Below, one piece after another: positions 33,911-45,185 of a stretch of DNA of 64,000 nucleotides. A program made the position numbers and the translations under genes. Every line of letters starts with the position of its first letter. The stretch's first letter is position 1. Location: the NCBI GenBank assembly GCA_028455995.1, contig JABELC010000005.1, forward strand, positions 1,612,001 to 1,676,000, in the 5' to 3' direction. The stretch comes from Scleromitrula shiraiana (Eukaryota > Ascomycota > Leotiomycetes > Helotiales > Sclerotiniaceae). The notes beneath the pieces were generated by a model. It was not told the DNA's origin. It made no database searches and saw nothing but the letters and a program-made list of their open reading frames with translations.

Positions 33911-34940
33911 TCACGAGTTTATGCTACGTCGAAAGCTCTGGTGGATAGCATTCCACCTTCGAGTCGCATCAGAAGTTTGCAATGTTGCCCTGGAGCCATT
34001 CCCGGGAATCAGTCGACTTCGAAGAGTACCTAAAATATTAAAATTCCCTATGATGGCGGTCCCCGACCAATACATATCCAATGGAGCATCATCCAAATCA
34101 ATCTCTGGCTCCGCCAAGAGTTCCTCTCGCGCTTCATCCGCCTCTAATGTATCTGTTTGATTGAGAGATGTAGAAGTCCTTTCAGGGTCCAAAGGTAGCA
34201 TTTCGGTGTCATCTGAACTGGTATCTAAATCTCGTAAAACTCCTCGCTCTTCAGAATCGTGGTCCTGCGTAGATGGTGCCACATTCGCGTCAACGTTCAA
34301 GTTAGAAGGACCCTTTACATACACAGCCAAAAGTTTATCCATTTTATCTTTCTCCGTGTGTATTGTGAGTTGGATGATTTGAAGAACCAGTACAACTAAA
34401 TCAAAAACCACCAACTTTAACTTCGACGTTGGACCTTTTTGACCGATCAAATCGATGATCATCCCTCCATGTAAATAACCCCTCATTTCCTCGGTAGCCG
34501 CATATGGTTGCGTGAATATGTGTAGAAATATACAAAGTATGTTTGTGCCCAATAAGATACCGGTGTGAAAAGAGCTTTGGGGAATCGGTCTAACATTCAC
34601 AGGTTTCGGTGTAAGGAAAATAAACTGAGGTATGCCACGTAAGAGAAGCTGGAAGAGAGAGCAACTATAAATATGATTAGTATTCTATCTTGAAGGGGGG
34701 AAATGGCGGCAAATATTAAGCTTACTCCATGTAATATAATGCACAAAGTTGAATGAAGACGGACAGATCAATATTCGACATCAACATTTTTAAGAATTCG
34801 ATTTTCTTGCTCATCTGCACAAATGCTCTCGTTTGCGCAGGTGTCAGTCGAATACCTCTTCGACGACGATGTCTCCTGCTGCGATTATCAGGAGGGGCAG
34901 TCGAGGGACCCGCCAAGGATGGGGTTGAATCATTGTTCAT
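33911..34940 (-). CDS. DUF1746 membrane protein, Dsc4-like subunit of the Golgi DSC ubiquitin ligase
   Basis: Exons in transcript order 34940-34726 and 34664-33911, 322 residues. The start is the ATG at 34940 (MNNDSTPSLAGPST). A basic stretch (RSRRHRRRRGIRLTPAQ) precedes several hydrophobic helices: KIEFLKMLMSNIDLSVFIQL, CSLFQLLLRGIPQFIFL, TGILLGTNILCIFLHIF and LVVFDLVVLVLQIIQLTIH. A polar, acidic cytosolic tail ends the protein. This is the DUF1746 (PF08508) pattern, to which fission yeast Dsc4 belongs; the DSC complex cleaves the SREBP membrane transcription factor under hypoxia in fungi. Assignment to Dsc4 rests on family memory and is moderately sure. It is convergent with RCL1 and divergent from RFC2. 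Confidence 0.78.
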
Positions 34941-35180
34941 TGCTTTCAGCACTCATTTGTATAGATTGTATTGGATTTAAAGATTTGGGCAAAGTTCACA
35001 TTTTTGAAAGTGAAGGGAGAGGGCAAGGGAGTCTTGCAGCTCTTAAAGCGTAGTTAGTCGTAAGGTGAAGCTCGATGAGCAAGGTTAGGCGACAGCTAGA
35101 ATTCACCCAACCTGGTGAACGTAAATTGAGTGCTTATTAAGCAACCAAATTTATGAAGCTACTATCTAAGATATGGGCCT

Positions 35181-35375
35181 AGCTAATTCATTTTCTAATG
35201 TCTGTTTAAAAGTTGAACATTTAAATATATTTTTAGCAAATTATATTTGAACGGCAATTGTGAATATAGAAATTTGAATCCATCTTGAATAAATTTGGAT
35301 TTGGATACAATGTGAATATTGTAGTATTATATATGATTGATTGTACATGAACTGGACGGACATTCAAAAGCTCAA
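35181..35375. repeat. Dispersed AT-rich repeat with inverted ends
   Basis: Left edge AGCTAATTCATTTTCTAATG then TCTGTTTAAAAGTTGAACAT. The right edge on the minus strand is GAGCTTTTGAATGTCCGTCC. About 195 bp. This is the clearest full-length copy and suggests a small element with degenerate terminal inverted repeats. Confidence 0.55.
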
Positions 35376-35450
35376 AGGGCCTAAATAATAGCCTTGTCAG
35401 CCTTGCACTAGCCAAGTGAAGCTCTGGATCGCGTAAAGTGGAAAATCACG

Positions 35451-35456
35451 ACGCGT
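35451..35456. promoter_or_regulatory. MCB-type ACGCGT element upstream of RFC2
   Basis: ACGCGT lies 80 bp before the RFC2 start. In ascomycetes ACGCGT is the binding core of MBF, which drives G1/S genes including replication factor C subunits. Position and gene function agree, but the 6-mer also occurs elsewhere in the window (29529, 40902, 57030), so chance is possible. Confidence 0.45.
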
Positions 35457-35535
35457 CTCACTAAGTTGTGCCGCCATTTCAAGGTCAATTCTAAGAGAGA
35501 TAACGACTTCAAACACAACTAATAAAAGATTTACA

Positions 35536-36897
35536 ATGGCAAGTTTTTTCGATCTCAAAGCTCGTAAAGCAGAGGCTGCTACAAATGGCACTTCCAATGG
35601 GAAAGAAAAACCATCGAAAGAAAACACAAAACTTCAACCATGGGTTGAGAAATAGTAAGTTTTTCTACTTTGATGCTTCTCATTTGTCATTCGCCTTACT
35701 GATGCATCAAGAAGTCGACCAAAGGGTTTAGGAGATGTCACTGCCCAAGATCATACCATCACCGTTCTTCAACGAACTCTCCAATCCTCCAACGTAAGCA
35801 ATCCAATTTCTCATATATCCATCCTCCACAGCCTAACAACCTCTCCAGCTCCCACACATGCTCTTCTACGGGCCCCCCGGTACCGGAAAAACCTCCACAG
35901 TGCTCGCGCTCGCCAAAGAGCTCTACGGCCCCGAACTCATAAAATCCCGAGTCCTCGAACTCAACGCCTCCGACGAACGAGGCATCAGCATCGTGCGTGA
36001 AAAAGTCAAAGATTTCGCACGCATGCATCTCTCCAACCCCCCCTCCGCCGCCTACGCATCCAAATACCCTTGTCCCCCATACAAAATTATCATATTAGAT
36101 GAGGCGGATAGCATGACGCAAGATGCTCAGAGCGCGCTGAGGAGAACTATGGAGACGTATAGCCGGATTACGCGATTCTGTCTTATTTGTAATTATGTGA
36201 CGAGGATTATTGATCCGCTCGCGAGTCGGTGCTCGAAGTTTCGGTTTAAGAGTTTGGATCGGGGGAATGCGGTTGTGAGGGTGGGAGAAATTGCGGAGAG
36301 GGAGGGGGTGAGGTTGGAGGAGGGGGCGGTGGATGCGTTGATTAGGTGTAGTGAGGGGGATTTGAGAAAAGCGATTACGTATTTGCAGAGTGCGGCGAGG
36401 TTGGTTGGTGCGGTTAGCTATAAGGATGAGGATGCGGATGTGGATGCTATGGATGTGGATGGGCATGAGAAGGAGAGCAAAATAGTCACCATTAGCAGTG
36501 TGGAGGATATCGCGGGTGTGATCCCTGATGACACAATCGATAAATTGGTTAGGGCTATGAAACCCAAACATAAAGGCGAGGTATACAATGCTGTGTCTAA
36601 AGTAGTTACAGACATGGTAGCCGATGGCTGGAGCGGAACTCAACTCGTCTCTCAGGTATGTTTTTCCCATATTCATCTTAATCTTCGTAATAACTCGACC
36701 TTAACCCAATTTAATCTAACACATAAAAATAGCTATACCAAACCATCATCAACTCAGAACTAATCGCCGACAACCACAAAAATAAAATCGTGGCTCTCTT
36801 CTCCGAAGCAGATAAACGTCTTGTGGATGGCGCAGATGAACATCTTACTACTCTAGATTTATCTTTAAGGATATCTAATATCCTAGCTGGATCATGA
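35536..36897 (+). CDS. RFC2: Replication factor C small subunit (Rfc2; human RFC4 orthologue)
   Basis: AAA+ clamp-loader subunit that loads PCNA at primer-template junctions. Exons 35536-35654, 35715-35793, 35849-36655 and 36733-36897, 389 residues. RFC box 2 is PWVEKYRPKGLGDV, Walker A GPPGTGKTS, Walker B ILDEADSMT and the arginine finger SRC motif ASRCSKFRF. The order ELNASDERGISIVREKVKDF, TRFCLICNYVTRIIDPL and GDLRKAITYLQSAARL matches the Rfc2/RFC4 paralogue best; the C-terminus (DKRLVDGADEHLTTLDL) also fits human RFC4. An insertion of acidic residues (YKDEDADVDAMDVDGHEKES) interrupts the collar region. The acceptor of intron 1 is GAAG, three bases after another AG. The exon flips sharply from C-rich to G-rich codons near 36100. 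Confidence 0.95.
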
Positions 36898-37380
36898 GAA
36901 GGAACGGATTTTACTCAAGTAATGAAACGAAAAAGGAAATAGAGATGTGTATGATAAACACAAGATACAAGGCGTTTAGAGGGCAAGGAAAGGGGAAGGC
37001 GAAATTTTCATCTTTAGATATCATAATATCTTCCCAGTTAGTCTTCAAGATTCAGGAAGGAAGGAAATAAACAAAATAATCATAGGAGAGCATAGCATCA
37101 TATACCATAGCAATAGGCGTAGGTACGAATTGTAACAATCAAATATTGCATATGTAGAATGACTGGCTAGCTACCTAACTTGGCAGAAATCCTAAATTGT
37201 AATATTATAAACAAACGACAATGCATCAAGCAACATATTATTCGGATGTTGCAAAAACAATCAAAATATATACCCTCACCCCTCACCCCCCATCCCCGAG
37301 AACCCCAGTCTTCCCATTTCTATACCTTTCTTCTTCTTAGTAAAGACATTATGAGATTATATCGAAGTATCCCATCCATC
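36898..37380. other. Short convergent intergenic region
   Basis: About 480 bp of RFC2 3' sequence and 3' flank of the secreted-protein gene. AT-rich, with C-rich CCTCACCCCTCACCCCCCAT near 37274. Nothing else seen. Confidence 0.6.
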
Positions 37381-38032
37381 TTACAAAGCGACAACAACCC
37401 CCAAAACACCCATAGCCAACCCAGCACTAACACCCACGAATCCATTACCAACCCTCCCAGCCGCAGCATTCGAAGTAGCTTGCGCATTAGAACCCGTGCC
37501 CGTCGCTGCCCCCGACGCCTTCACCGCCCCAGTAACCTTCGCATCTCCACTCGAGCCCGTTGCGCCCGCCGCCGCCGTAGCCTCCGAAACATAGCTTCCA
37601 AATCCATCCTTCGAGAGAATGCTAACTTCAGCCAAGTAGACGCTATGCATGAAGCTGGCTACTGGGGAAGGAAGGGCATTGAAAGCGGAGGTGTTGGGGG
37701 CGACATTGTTGAGGACATCGGATTGGAGGGATTCTTGGAAGGCTTCGAGGGTGCTGAGGGCGGCATCGTCGGTGGCGAGGGATGAGGCGATGGAGAGGGC
37801 GACGGGGTCGGTTGCGAGTGCGGATATGTACGATTGGAGGTCATCAATCACTTGACTTGTTTGACTGTGAGGGATTAGTTGGTTGGATGGGATGTTTGAG
37901 GGGGCGTTGGAAAAGTGCGAACATGGAAATAGTTCATAGTGTAACATACGATGGAGTTTGAGGTTCGGCAGCAGGAGATGCTAAACCAACGGCAGTAAGC
38001 CCAGCAGCAATAAAAAAACTTGTGAAGCGCAT
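37381..38032 (-). CDS. Small secreted Ala/Ser/Thr-rich protein, probably GPI-anchored
   Basis: Exons in transcript order 38032-37950 and 37864-37381, 188 residues. The N-terminus MRFTSFFIAAGLTAVGLASP is a classical signal peptide with an Ala-Ser-Pro cleavage region. A helical middle follows (QVIDDLQSYISALATDPVAL, LSTLEAFQESLQSDVLNN, ALPSPVASFMHSVYLAEV), then a Gly/Ala/Thr/Ser stalk (GSSGDAKVTGAVKASGAATG) and a hydrophobic C-terminus (FVGVSAGLAMGVLGVVVAL) preceded by small residues, as expected for a GPI-attachment signal. It has no cysteine, unlike many effectors. Likely a cell-wall or plasma-membrane surface protein; function unknown. The intron interrupts at phase 2 right after the signal-peptide region. 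Confidence 0.78.
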
Positions 38033-38715
38033 TTTCGGTTTTGTGAGATTAAATGGATATTTAATAGATTGTATAGTTTTGCTAATTTATGATGCAGTTG
38101 TGACTGTAGATGCAGATGAAAATGAATGAAGAATGAGAGATTGTATAATCGCTTTACTATGATATCGAACAAACAGAAGAAGAAATGGCCGACTAGAAAT
38201 AAACCTACAGAGTTTAGCCAAGATGTTCTTGGGATTGGATTCTGCTGATGCCTAGCAAGCCGTTATTCACAGGTACGAGAAATTATAATAGAAAACAGCC
38301 AAAAAAATATCGATTTACACCTTGGCATAATCAGAGGCTGAAAACTTTATAACATTTAAGTTTAAAATGTTTCGTCTAGTTGCAGAGTTTATACCCCTTA
38401 TGAAGCACTCTTGAGGTGTTCGAAAAATGGGATCACTTGAAGCCAACATGCAAGCAAAAATGGGATAATCGTAAGGCACCTAATACTAGTACATACCTGC
38501 AGGGCGTTCAAATGAAACCCAGCCGCAAAATCTCGTTAGAAGCACCCGATTTCATGTCCAACACATAGGGCTTTAATTTGACACAAGTCAAGAAAGGTGG
38601 CACGAGTCCCAATTATACTGTAAAAAGGCGCCGCTTAGATGGAGCTGTTCATCTAGCCTTCATTGCGGTTTTTGGTGGCCCATTTCCGATAGTCGGTCAA
38701 AGCTTTTATCCGATC
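38033..38715. other. Intergenic region
   Basis: About 680 bp upstream of the secreted-protein gene and downstream of PPE1. AT-rich, with a few short frames (e.g. 38578-38763) lacking support. No gene seen. Confidence 0.55.
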
Positions 38716-40045
38716 TTATACTTTCTTACCAGCCCTAAGCAGGTCAGAAACTTTTGGTGGTAAGACCAATGCACTCCTATCATTCCGTCGATAGAAATCT
38801 ACAATTACTACAGCTGTCTTCTCAGGGAGATCTTCATGAATGAAATGGCCTGCTTCAGGGAATACCTGTAATGCATACTTCCCTACAAAATGTCAGATTG
38901 CCATTTCAGGAGTTCACACAATCAGTTAATCTTACCTTGCATTTGCCCGATTGTCAATTCTTTATCGAGTCTATCCGTTCCTGCAAGCAATAACAGTTTT
39001 CCACCTCTTGCCTCCAGGAATTTCTTACTAAGCCCGACAAACCAATCCTCCCAGAACGGTTGAGTGGCTGCCAAATCAGTGTGCCATGTCCATGAGTGTA
39101 ATTCATTTGCTTTGTGCTCTTCGTTGTAATCTAGTAATGCAGGTACACTTGTCCGTGCCGATAAAGAATTTCGAATAGTCCTCGACCTAATATGCCATGC
39201 TATACCTGATTCTAATGAAGGGAACGCAGAAGGTCGCGATGCCAAATAAGTCTGCATGCTTTGTAAAGCATCCATAGCAGATCCCTCGACTACATCGAGA
39301 ACTGCATAGCCAAGGACTGCATTGCCTAGCTTTCCACTTTTTGCAACATCTGTAACCACAGCTCCTCCGAGAGAATGGCCTATAAGAACAAGAGAAGGGA
39401 GTTCCTTCCAAGCCATCTGAGCCTTTGTAGCTCCAATAACATATAAGAAATCAGAGCTCAATGTCTCAAGACTGAGATCTAATTTATCCTGAGGAACAAC
39501 GTTTGTAGAACCATGACCTCGAGCATCGAGAGAAAGTACGCCTGCAGAGGGTAAAAGTTTTCGTATCTCAGAGGTTAAGACTGCGAATGAAAGACCAGAG
39601 GACCCTGCTCCATGATGTGTAACGAATAAAGGCCCAGATCCCACAGGAGATGTAAGATATGTATGGTAGGTGATTGTATCCGAGTCCCTCTTATGTTCTA
39701 GAAACAGCTCCCGCTCAAAGTAGGTCGTCCATGGTATTTGATCAAAGCTTCGTTTATTTGCGATTGGGAGACTGAGATAGTCAAATATATTAGCAATGTA
39801 GAAATACCAGGGCCACGGGCAGAAACAAACCCTTGTGGCCGGACAAACAAGTTCTGATTTGGAGATGGCATAATTGTGCCTGTGGAGGAAACAGAAGAAG
39901 CTGACGACGAATCATCATCTACAGGAAGATCTGGTAAATCCCCTGGAGCATCAGCATCTTCCTCCTCATCTGCCTCGTTGAATTCAGGAGGAGGAGGAAA
40001 AGCTGGGACTTTGGGTTTGGCGAAAGATCGTTGTAAATCACTCAT
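38716..40045 (-). CDS. PPE1: Protein phosphatase 2A methylesterase 1
   Basis: Alpha/beta hydrolase that removes the carboxymethyl group from the C-terminal Leu of the PP2A catalytic subunit. Exons in transcript order 40045-39831, 39771-38936 and 38882-38716, 405 residues. A Pro/acidic/Ser-rich N-terminus (DDDSSSASSVSSTGTIMPSP) leads to IPWTTYFERELFLE. The catalytic core has VTHHGAGSSGLSFAVL, the nucleophile elbow LIGHSLGGAV, DVVEGSAMDALQSM and the C-terminal His in FPEAGHFIHEDLPEKTA. Intron 1 has an unusual donor (GTTTGT after RPQ); the more usual-looking GTATTT 24 nt downstream would break the frame, so I chose the phase-2 site. The long gap to the divergent DUF2417 gene is 1.5 kb. Confidence 0.92.
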
Positions 40046-41593
40046 AGTCCGAACGTGCTGGGAGAAATTGGGAGCTTTCGCGTATGATAACCTTTAATGT
40101 TATGATGATTGATGATTGATGAGCTAGGGATGATTCTTCAAAAGTCGGATGTCGAATTCCTGAAGATTCTTTTTGTTGTATAGAGTGTAGTTATGTAGTG
40201 ATGGAGAGGTATTCAAAGAGTTTGGAAAACAAAGTGTGGCTATGAAATCCTTCAGGAAGGCACAGAATAATAATATAAGATCCACAATATCGTTGTTAAG
40301 ATAAGATAAGGATAAGAAAAAGAAAAAGAGCAATGAGGGGTGCAGTAATCCATTCATTCACCATCTTCCAAGATTTCTAATAGAACATTCAAAGTATTAT
40401 CCCATTGTGTTATATTGTCTGACTTATTAGTATTAAAAAACCATACATATCTGATTACTTGATCTGATTTCAAAAACATCAAAGTATTAATAAATTGATT
40501 AGCTTAAAATAAAATATTATAATATTCTAATCTAATTGTTCAACTAAAAGATGGTGAATGAGATACAGTACAGTACATAGTGAAACCCCTACTAGTAGTT
40601 CTAGCCGGAGTATTAATAGCAAATGAATGTTCATGGGCGATCAGATCAGATCAGTAAAGGTTGACGAAAATCTTACTTAAATTATATTCAACGAAGCGAC
40701 TAGACGATATAACATGATGATGATATGGCGAAAATAGCGAAATTTCAAGAATCCGATCAAACTACCAATGGAATTCTTTCCATTTTCACATTACAGCTGT
40801 TTAGAGGCACGAGGGGGGAAAAATCAACTGGTTGTACAAAGAACAATGGATCGAACCATCGAACCACTTCAAAGGCTATGTATGTATGGTAGGTCAAATG
40901 AACGCGTGAAGGCGGGATGACGTCGTGGGCTCAACATCATTTGAGTTTCTCCTCTCAGACCAGCCATAGTCCACAATCTCATTGTCCACAATCCATATTC
41001 CATATTCCATATTCCATATTCCATAGTCCATAGTCCACCAAATAACAAGAATAAACTTTAGTTTGTTGAACTAACCTAAGCTGATATATCCTCTCATTTC
41101 ACCGGATTTTCGAAAGATGATTCAAGTATTTTTGAATTGAATTAACTAATAAAATTCCTCCCCGCTCTCCTCAAAAACTAACCTTGAAATACAATCTATA
41201 CCAAGGATAGCAACTATTCGAATTCCCTCCTTCTCCTCCTCCTCCTCCTCTTCTTCGTCTTCTTCTTCTTCCTTGCTGAACAGTAGTTTTTCAGTGGCTT
41301 CCCAATAGCTTCTCAGTAGCTTCTCAGTAGCTCATATCCATATCTTTCATCTCATTCGTTTCTACTCTACCTTTATAGCTGGGTGCATATAGGTAGTTCC
41401 TAGTTTCTCCTTTGGTAACAGTCTTCAATTAATTTCAAGATTATCTACCTATTTATTTATTTGTTTATTTATTCTCTTCATTTTCATTCAAGTTATTAAA
41501 CCATTTCCTCTTATTTACTCTCATCCTACAAATAATTTATTATTGTTGCCGAAGCCCCTCAAGATCGAATAACGCGACTTCATCGATTTAAAT
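40046..41593. promoter_or_regulatory. Long divergent promoter region PPE1 / DUF2417 gene
   Basis: About 1.55 kb. It contains a CRE-like TGACGTCG (40918-40925) next to ACGCGT (40902-40907), a 7-bp tandem CATATTC repeat near 40998-41028, CTC/TCC and CTT runs near 41229-41270, and a TTTAT-rich stretch (41452-41474) in the DUF2417 leader. The long pyrimidine-rich leader suggests a long 5' UTR. No gene seen. Confidence 0.5.
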
Positions 41594-43323
41594 ATGGTTT
41601 CCCTATGGGGTTCCAAGAAGGGCGATGATGAGAGTCAAGGTCCTAGAAGCACTCATTCTCAGAATGAAGATTCGCCCGATAATTTAAATTCTAATCAACC
41701 TCGTTATTCTCAAGAAGCTAATGAGCATACCCGTCTGCTTCCACCTACGGGTCGAGAGGGTTACTTGGATCCTGATGATCCTGCTGTAAGTTCTTCTTTT
41801 CGCCTTCCACTACCAATCACCACCTAGCATTTTAAATCCGATACTGATGAACGCATGTATAGGTCTCACCATATAATCTATGGATTGTACGATTTCTACG
41901 ATACTTCACCGTTCTATTCGCCATCATTACATTTCTCTGGTGGGTCTTGCTGTTGGTATCGATTTTCGTCTCTCCGCCAGGAATGCACTCGAGAGGATCG
42001 GGCTTCTTCGATTTCTCTTACACCACCTTAACACTTGGACTTCTTCTCATCATACTTTTATTTTTCTCCACGCCATCCAAAGCAGCACAAGTAACATGTC
42101 TCGTCATTGCGGTGATCCTACTCATCGATATGATTTTGATTGTTGCAGTTCCGCGTCTCCGCGCTGAAGAGGGATGGGTTGGTATTGCTAGTGTTGTTTG
42201 GGCAACTCTCATCGCTATATGGACTATCGTCACGGATAGAGTTGTTGCAGCTGGCAAGGTTGAAGAGGAAGAGCGTTTAACTGGTCGCGCGGAGAATCGT
42301 CGTACTCTGAGAGAATGGTGCTCCGTCCTTACCTCAACCATCGTCTTGATCCTTCTAGCAATCATCGCGATACTCTTATCTGCAACATTAATCTTGAGAT
42401 CTCGAGATGCTTCCCTTGCCCCACCCGGAGAGAGATACTATGTCGACGGCGATAAGTACCAAATACACATTTTCTGTGAAGGTAACCTCACAGACTCTAA
42501 CGGCAAGAAGAACCCAACGGTACTTTTCGAAGCCGGTCGGGGACCATTCGAAGATGGACTATTACAGTTTGCCACAAGCGCTCTCGCCAACGGGAGTATC
42601 GCCCGCTATTGCTATTCCGACCGCCCCGGCATTGCCTTCTCCGATAACGCACCATCTCCATTTTCCGCCGGCATGGCCGCAGACGTCCTATCCGAAGGTC
42701 TAGCTCGCGCAGGCGAAGAGGGGCCATGGATCCTCGCCAGTGCAGGAATCGGCAGCATCTACAGTCGTATATTCTCCTCGCGACACGGCAAAGAAGTAAA
42801 AGGCCTTCTCCTCATCGACCCCATGCATGAAGATCTTCTCCATCGTCTAGGCAGCCCTTCAAGAGGCTTCGTCCTTTGGGGTCGTGGAATTATCTCACCA
42901 CTTGGCTTGGACCGCACCCTCGCCGCTATCTTCAAGGGTCGTACACGCGAAGATAGGGTTTATGGACGGTCAGCCTATCAGGGAGGAAAATATCTCAAAG
43001 CCAAGCTGCAAGAATCTCTCGTCGCGGATTCCTTGACTAAGAATGAGGTTAGTAGCGCGAGGAATATCCAATATGATAATACTCCGCTTGCGGTAATTAG
43101 TTCCGGGATTGAGGTCAAGAGGGACAGTGAGTGGGAGAGGAAACAGGAAGATCTTACTCGTTTGACTAGGAATCTGAAGAGTTGGGATATTGTTAACAGG
43201 GCGCCATCGGAGGTGTGGCAGACGTTGGAGGGAAGAGATATTATTGAGAAGAGATTGAAGGAATTGGTTAAGGGGGCCGAGAAGGTGAAGGAGAAGGAAT
43301 TGGAGAATTTGAATGCGGTTTGA
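41594..43323 (+). CDS. DUF2417 multi-pass membrane protein with alpha/beta-hydrolase-like C-terminal domain
   Basis: Exons 41594-41785 and 41863-43323, 550 residues. A polar N-terminus is followed by five hydrophobic segments: FLRYFTVLFAIITFLWWVLL, TTLTLGLLLIILLFF, VTCLVIAVILLIDMILIVAV, GIASVVWATLIAIWTIV and VLTSTIVLILLAIIAILLSA. Then comes a soluble alpha/beta-hydrolase-like domain (GDKYQIHIFCEG, VLFEAGRGPFEDG, YSDRPGIAFSD). This is the DUF2417 (PF10329) architecture, often named mitochondrial integral membrane protein. At the expected nucleophile elbow (residues about 353-367) the sequence is ILASAGIGSIYSRIF; aligned with a GHSMGG elbow the Ser position is Gly, so the hydrolase is probably inactive. 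Function unknown. Confidence 0.85.
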
Positions 43324-43820
43324 TGTTGGCTGTTGGGAGGGAAATAGTATACATTGGGAGCACAGTACATGATTTTTCTTTCTTGTTTCTTCACTTTTTC
43401 ACTCGGGTGCAGGCATGGAGGGTGGGCTGTGTTGGGTTAGGGTTGCTTGCAGGAGGGTAGGCTGGGTTGGATGAATTCTTTATTTTATGTTTTATAATGT
43501 TATGTTACATAGGTATGATATGATATGATATGATATGATACAACGTGAGATGTTTAATCAGGATAATCTACGAATATATACCAATATTATCTCAAGACCA
43601 TCAACCGTCGTATTTCCAGCTTGAAAGATCCAATGGAATTCATAGATATAACCCATCCGTCCATGGCAAAACTCCTTGTAAATGCGTATTCTCTATGCAC
43701 ATGCACACCAAAACGCCTTATATGGTCCCCTTATATTTTAGCCCGGGTATTGCCATACCATGCAATGCAATACCGCCCGCATCCTTTTTAATGACCCTAC
43801 CCCTCTATGACCGTCCATTT
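43324..43820. other. Convergent intergenic region
   Basis: About 500 bp. A GGTGGGTTGG-type G-rich stretch (43420-43470) follows the DUF2417 stop, then a (TATGA)n run at about 43514-43540. No supported gene. Confidence 0.6.
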
Positions 43821-45185
43821 CTAAGCACTTACAGCCATGGCGGCGGTAGGCTCATCCATCGCCGTCGTCGTCTGCTCAACCACATCTATAGACCGACTCT
43901 TTTTCTGATTCGATTGCTCAGCATCTCCATTCTCAGTATTCTTCCTCTTCTTCCCCTGTTTAGATTGCTGTTTAGATTGTTTAATCTTATCCAACTGGTC
44001 ATCCGAAACGCCCAATTTCTCATCCACCTCCGCGGCTTGAACCAAAAGATCTTCAAATCCAAATAACTGACATATCTTACGATAATTCTTTGTCGTTACT
44101 ACGTCTCTGTATATTGAGTTTTTCCCAGGCACCAAATGCCCGAGTAAGTATTTGGTGTTTCCCCATCGGTTCTCGGTATCCAAACAAAATTTCAAATATT
44201 GTTCTACGACTTCTTTCCATGGGGCGATTCCACCATCGGCTTCGCTTCTGAAGCAACTTGAGTTTGCTTCTGCGGCCGTGGCGATCATACCTCCATCGGT
44301 ACCGAACTCTTTGGCTAGTTGTAATGCTTGGTCTCGATTCTCTACGTCCCCATTCATGAGACATGCTACACCGTTCTCACGACAGATATCCGCAATCATT
44401 TTTAATTGTTCGCGGATAGCTTTCTCGCGAGGTCGCATAGGTGTAGTTCGACAATGGATCGTCAACCCCGTAATTCCCGTAGCGCATAATTTCCTCACTA
44501 GATTCTCCGTCTTCTCGGGCGTCTCTAACAATCGTATCTTGACGCTAATTCCGATCTCGAACTCCGGTATGATTTCTTTAACTAATGCTTCGAGAATCGA
44601 ACATAGTTTGTCTGGTGTCTGCAGAAGCGCAGCGCCCATTCCTGCGTGTGTACTAAATGGTTTCGGACATCCTGCGTTTACATCGATACCGGCTACATCG
44701 GCGGCGACGATCCGTGCACATTGGACTGCTCGTTCGGGATCGGATGTGCCGACTTGGAATATGTGTTGTTTGCCTTCGAGTGAGGGATGGAGTCGATAGA
44801 TTACGTTTTCTTTTCCTGTGGGCTCTACATGACCGTTCGAGGAGGCTCGTGTGAAATCTATGGTGTTGAGTGCGGTGTTCACTTTGCGGGTTGTTCCTAT
44901 CATGGATCGATCGACTGTTTCGGGACCTGTGGATTGGTTAGTTGTGATTGAGTATTAGCTAGAGGATATACATACCCCATACGAGATCTGCACCATAATG
45001 AAGAGCAAGAAGACGAGAAGGTAATTCGCCGGATCTTACCATAGGGGCGCTATTCACAAGTTAGCTTTATTCAATGGTTCGGGCGAGTTTGAAATTGATG
45101 TGTGGATGAAGACCTACAGTACAACTTTGCCCCTATAATCCACTCCCCTTCTGGGAATCGGAACTTTCTTGGGAATAGATGTCAT
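43821..45185 (-). CDS. SMM1: tRNA-dihydrouridine synthase 2 (Dus2/Smm1)
   Basis: FMN enzyme that reduces uridine 20 in the D-loop of tRNAs. Exons in transcript order 45185-45118, 45049-44976 and 44926-43821, 415 residues. The N-terminus MTSIPKKVPIPRRGVDYRGK VVLAPMVRSGELPSRLLAL is the flavin-binding barrel start. The catalytic loop is VAGIDVNAGCPKPFSTHAGM with the general-acid Cys, followed by ISVKIRLLETPEKTENLVRK, GLTIHCRTTPMRPREKA and CLMNGDVENRDQALQLAKEF. The Dus2-type C-terminal extension ends in a Lys/Gln-rich tail (DKIKQSKQQSKQGKKRKN) that may serve as a nuclear or RNA-binding signal. Small introns of 68 and 49 nt. Divergent from the pyrophosphatase gene. Confidence 0.93.

Larger units (their letters stand above)
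34941..35535. promoter_or_regulatory. Divergent promoter region DUF1746 gene / RFC2
   Basis: About 600 bp. The middle third is a dispersed-repeat copy (35181-35375). The RFC2-proximal part holds a perfect MCB element. No gene seen. Confidence 0.55.

Noticed and set aside
37180..37785. 201-codon plus-strand frame
   Set aside because: It is antisense to the secreted protein gene and its Arg/Pro then Gly composition reflects the C-to-G skew switch.
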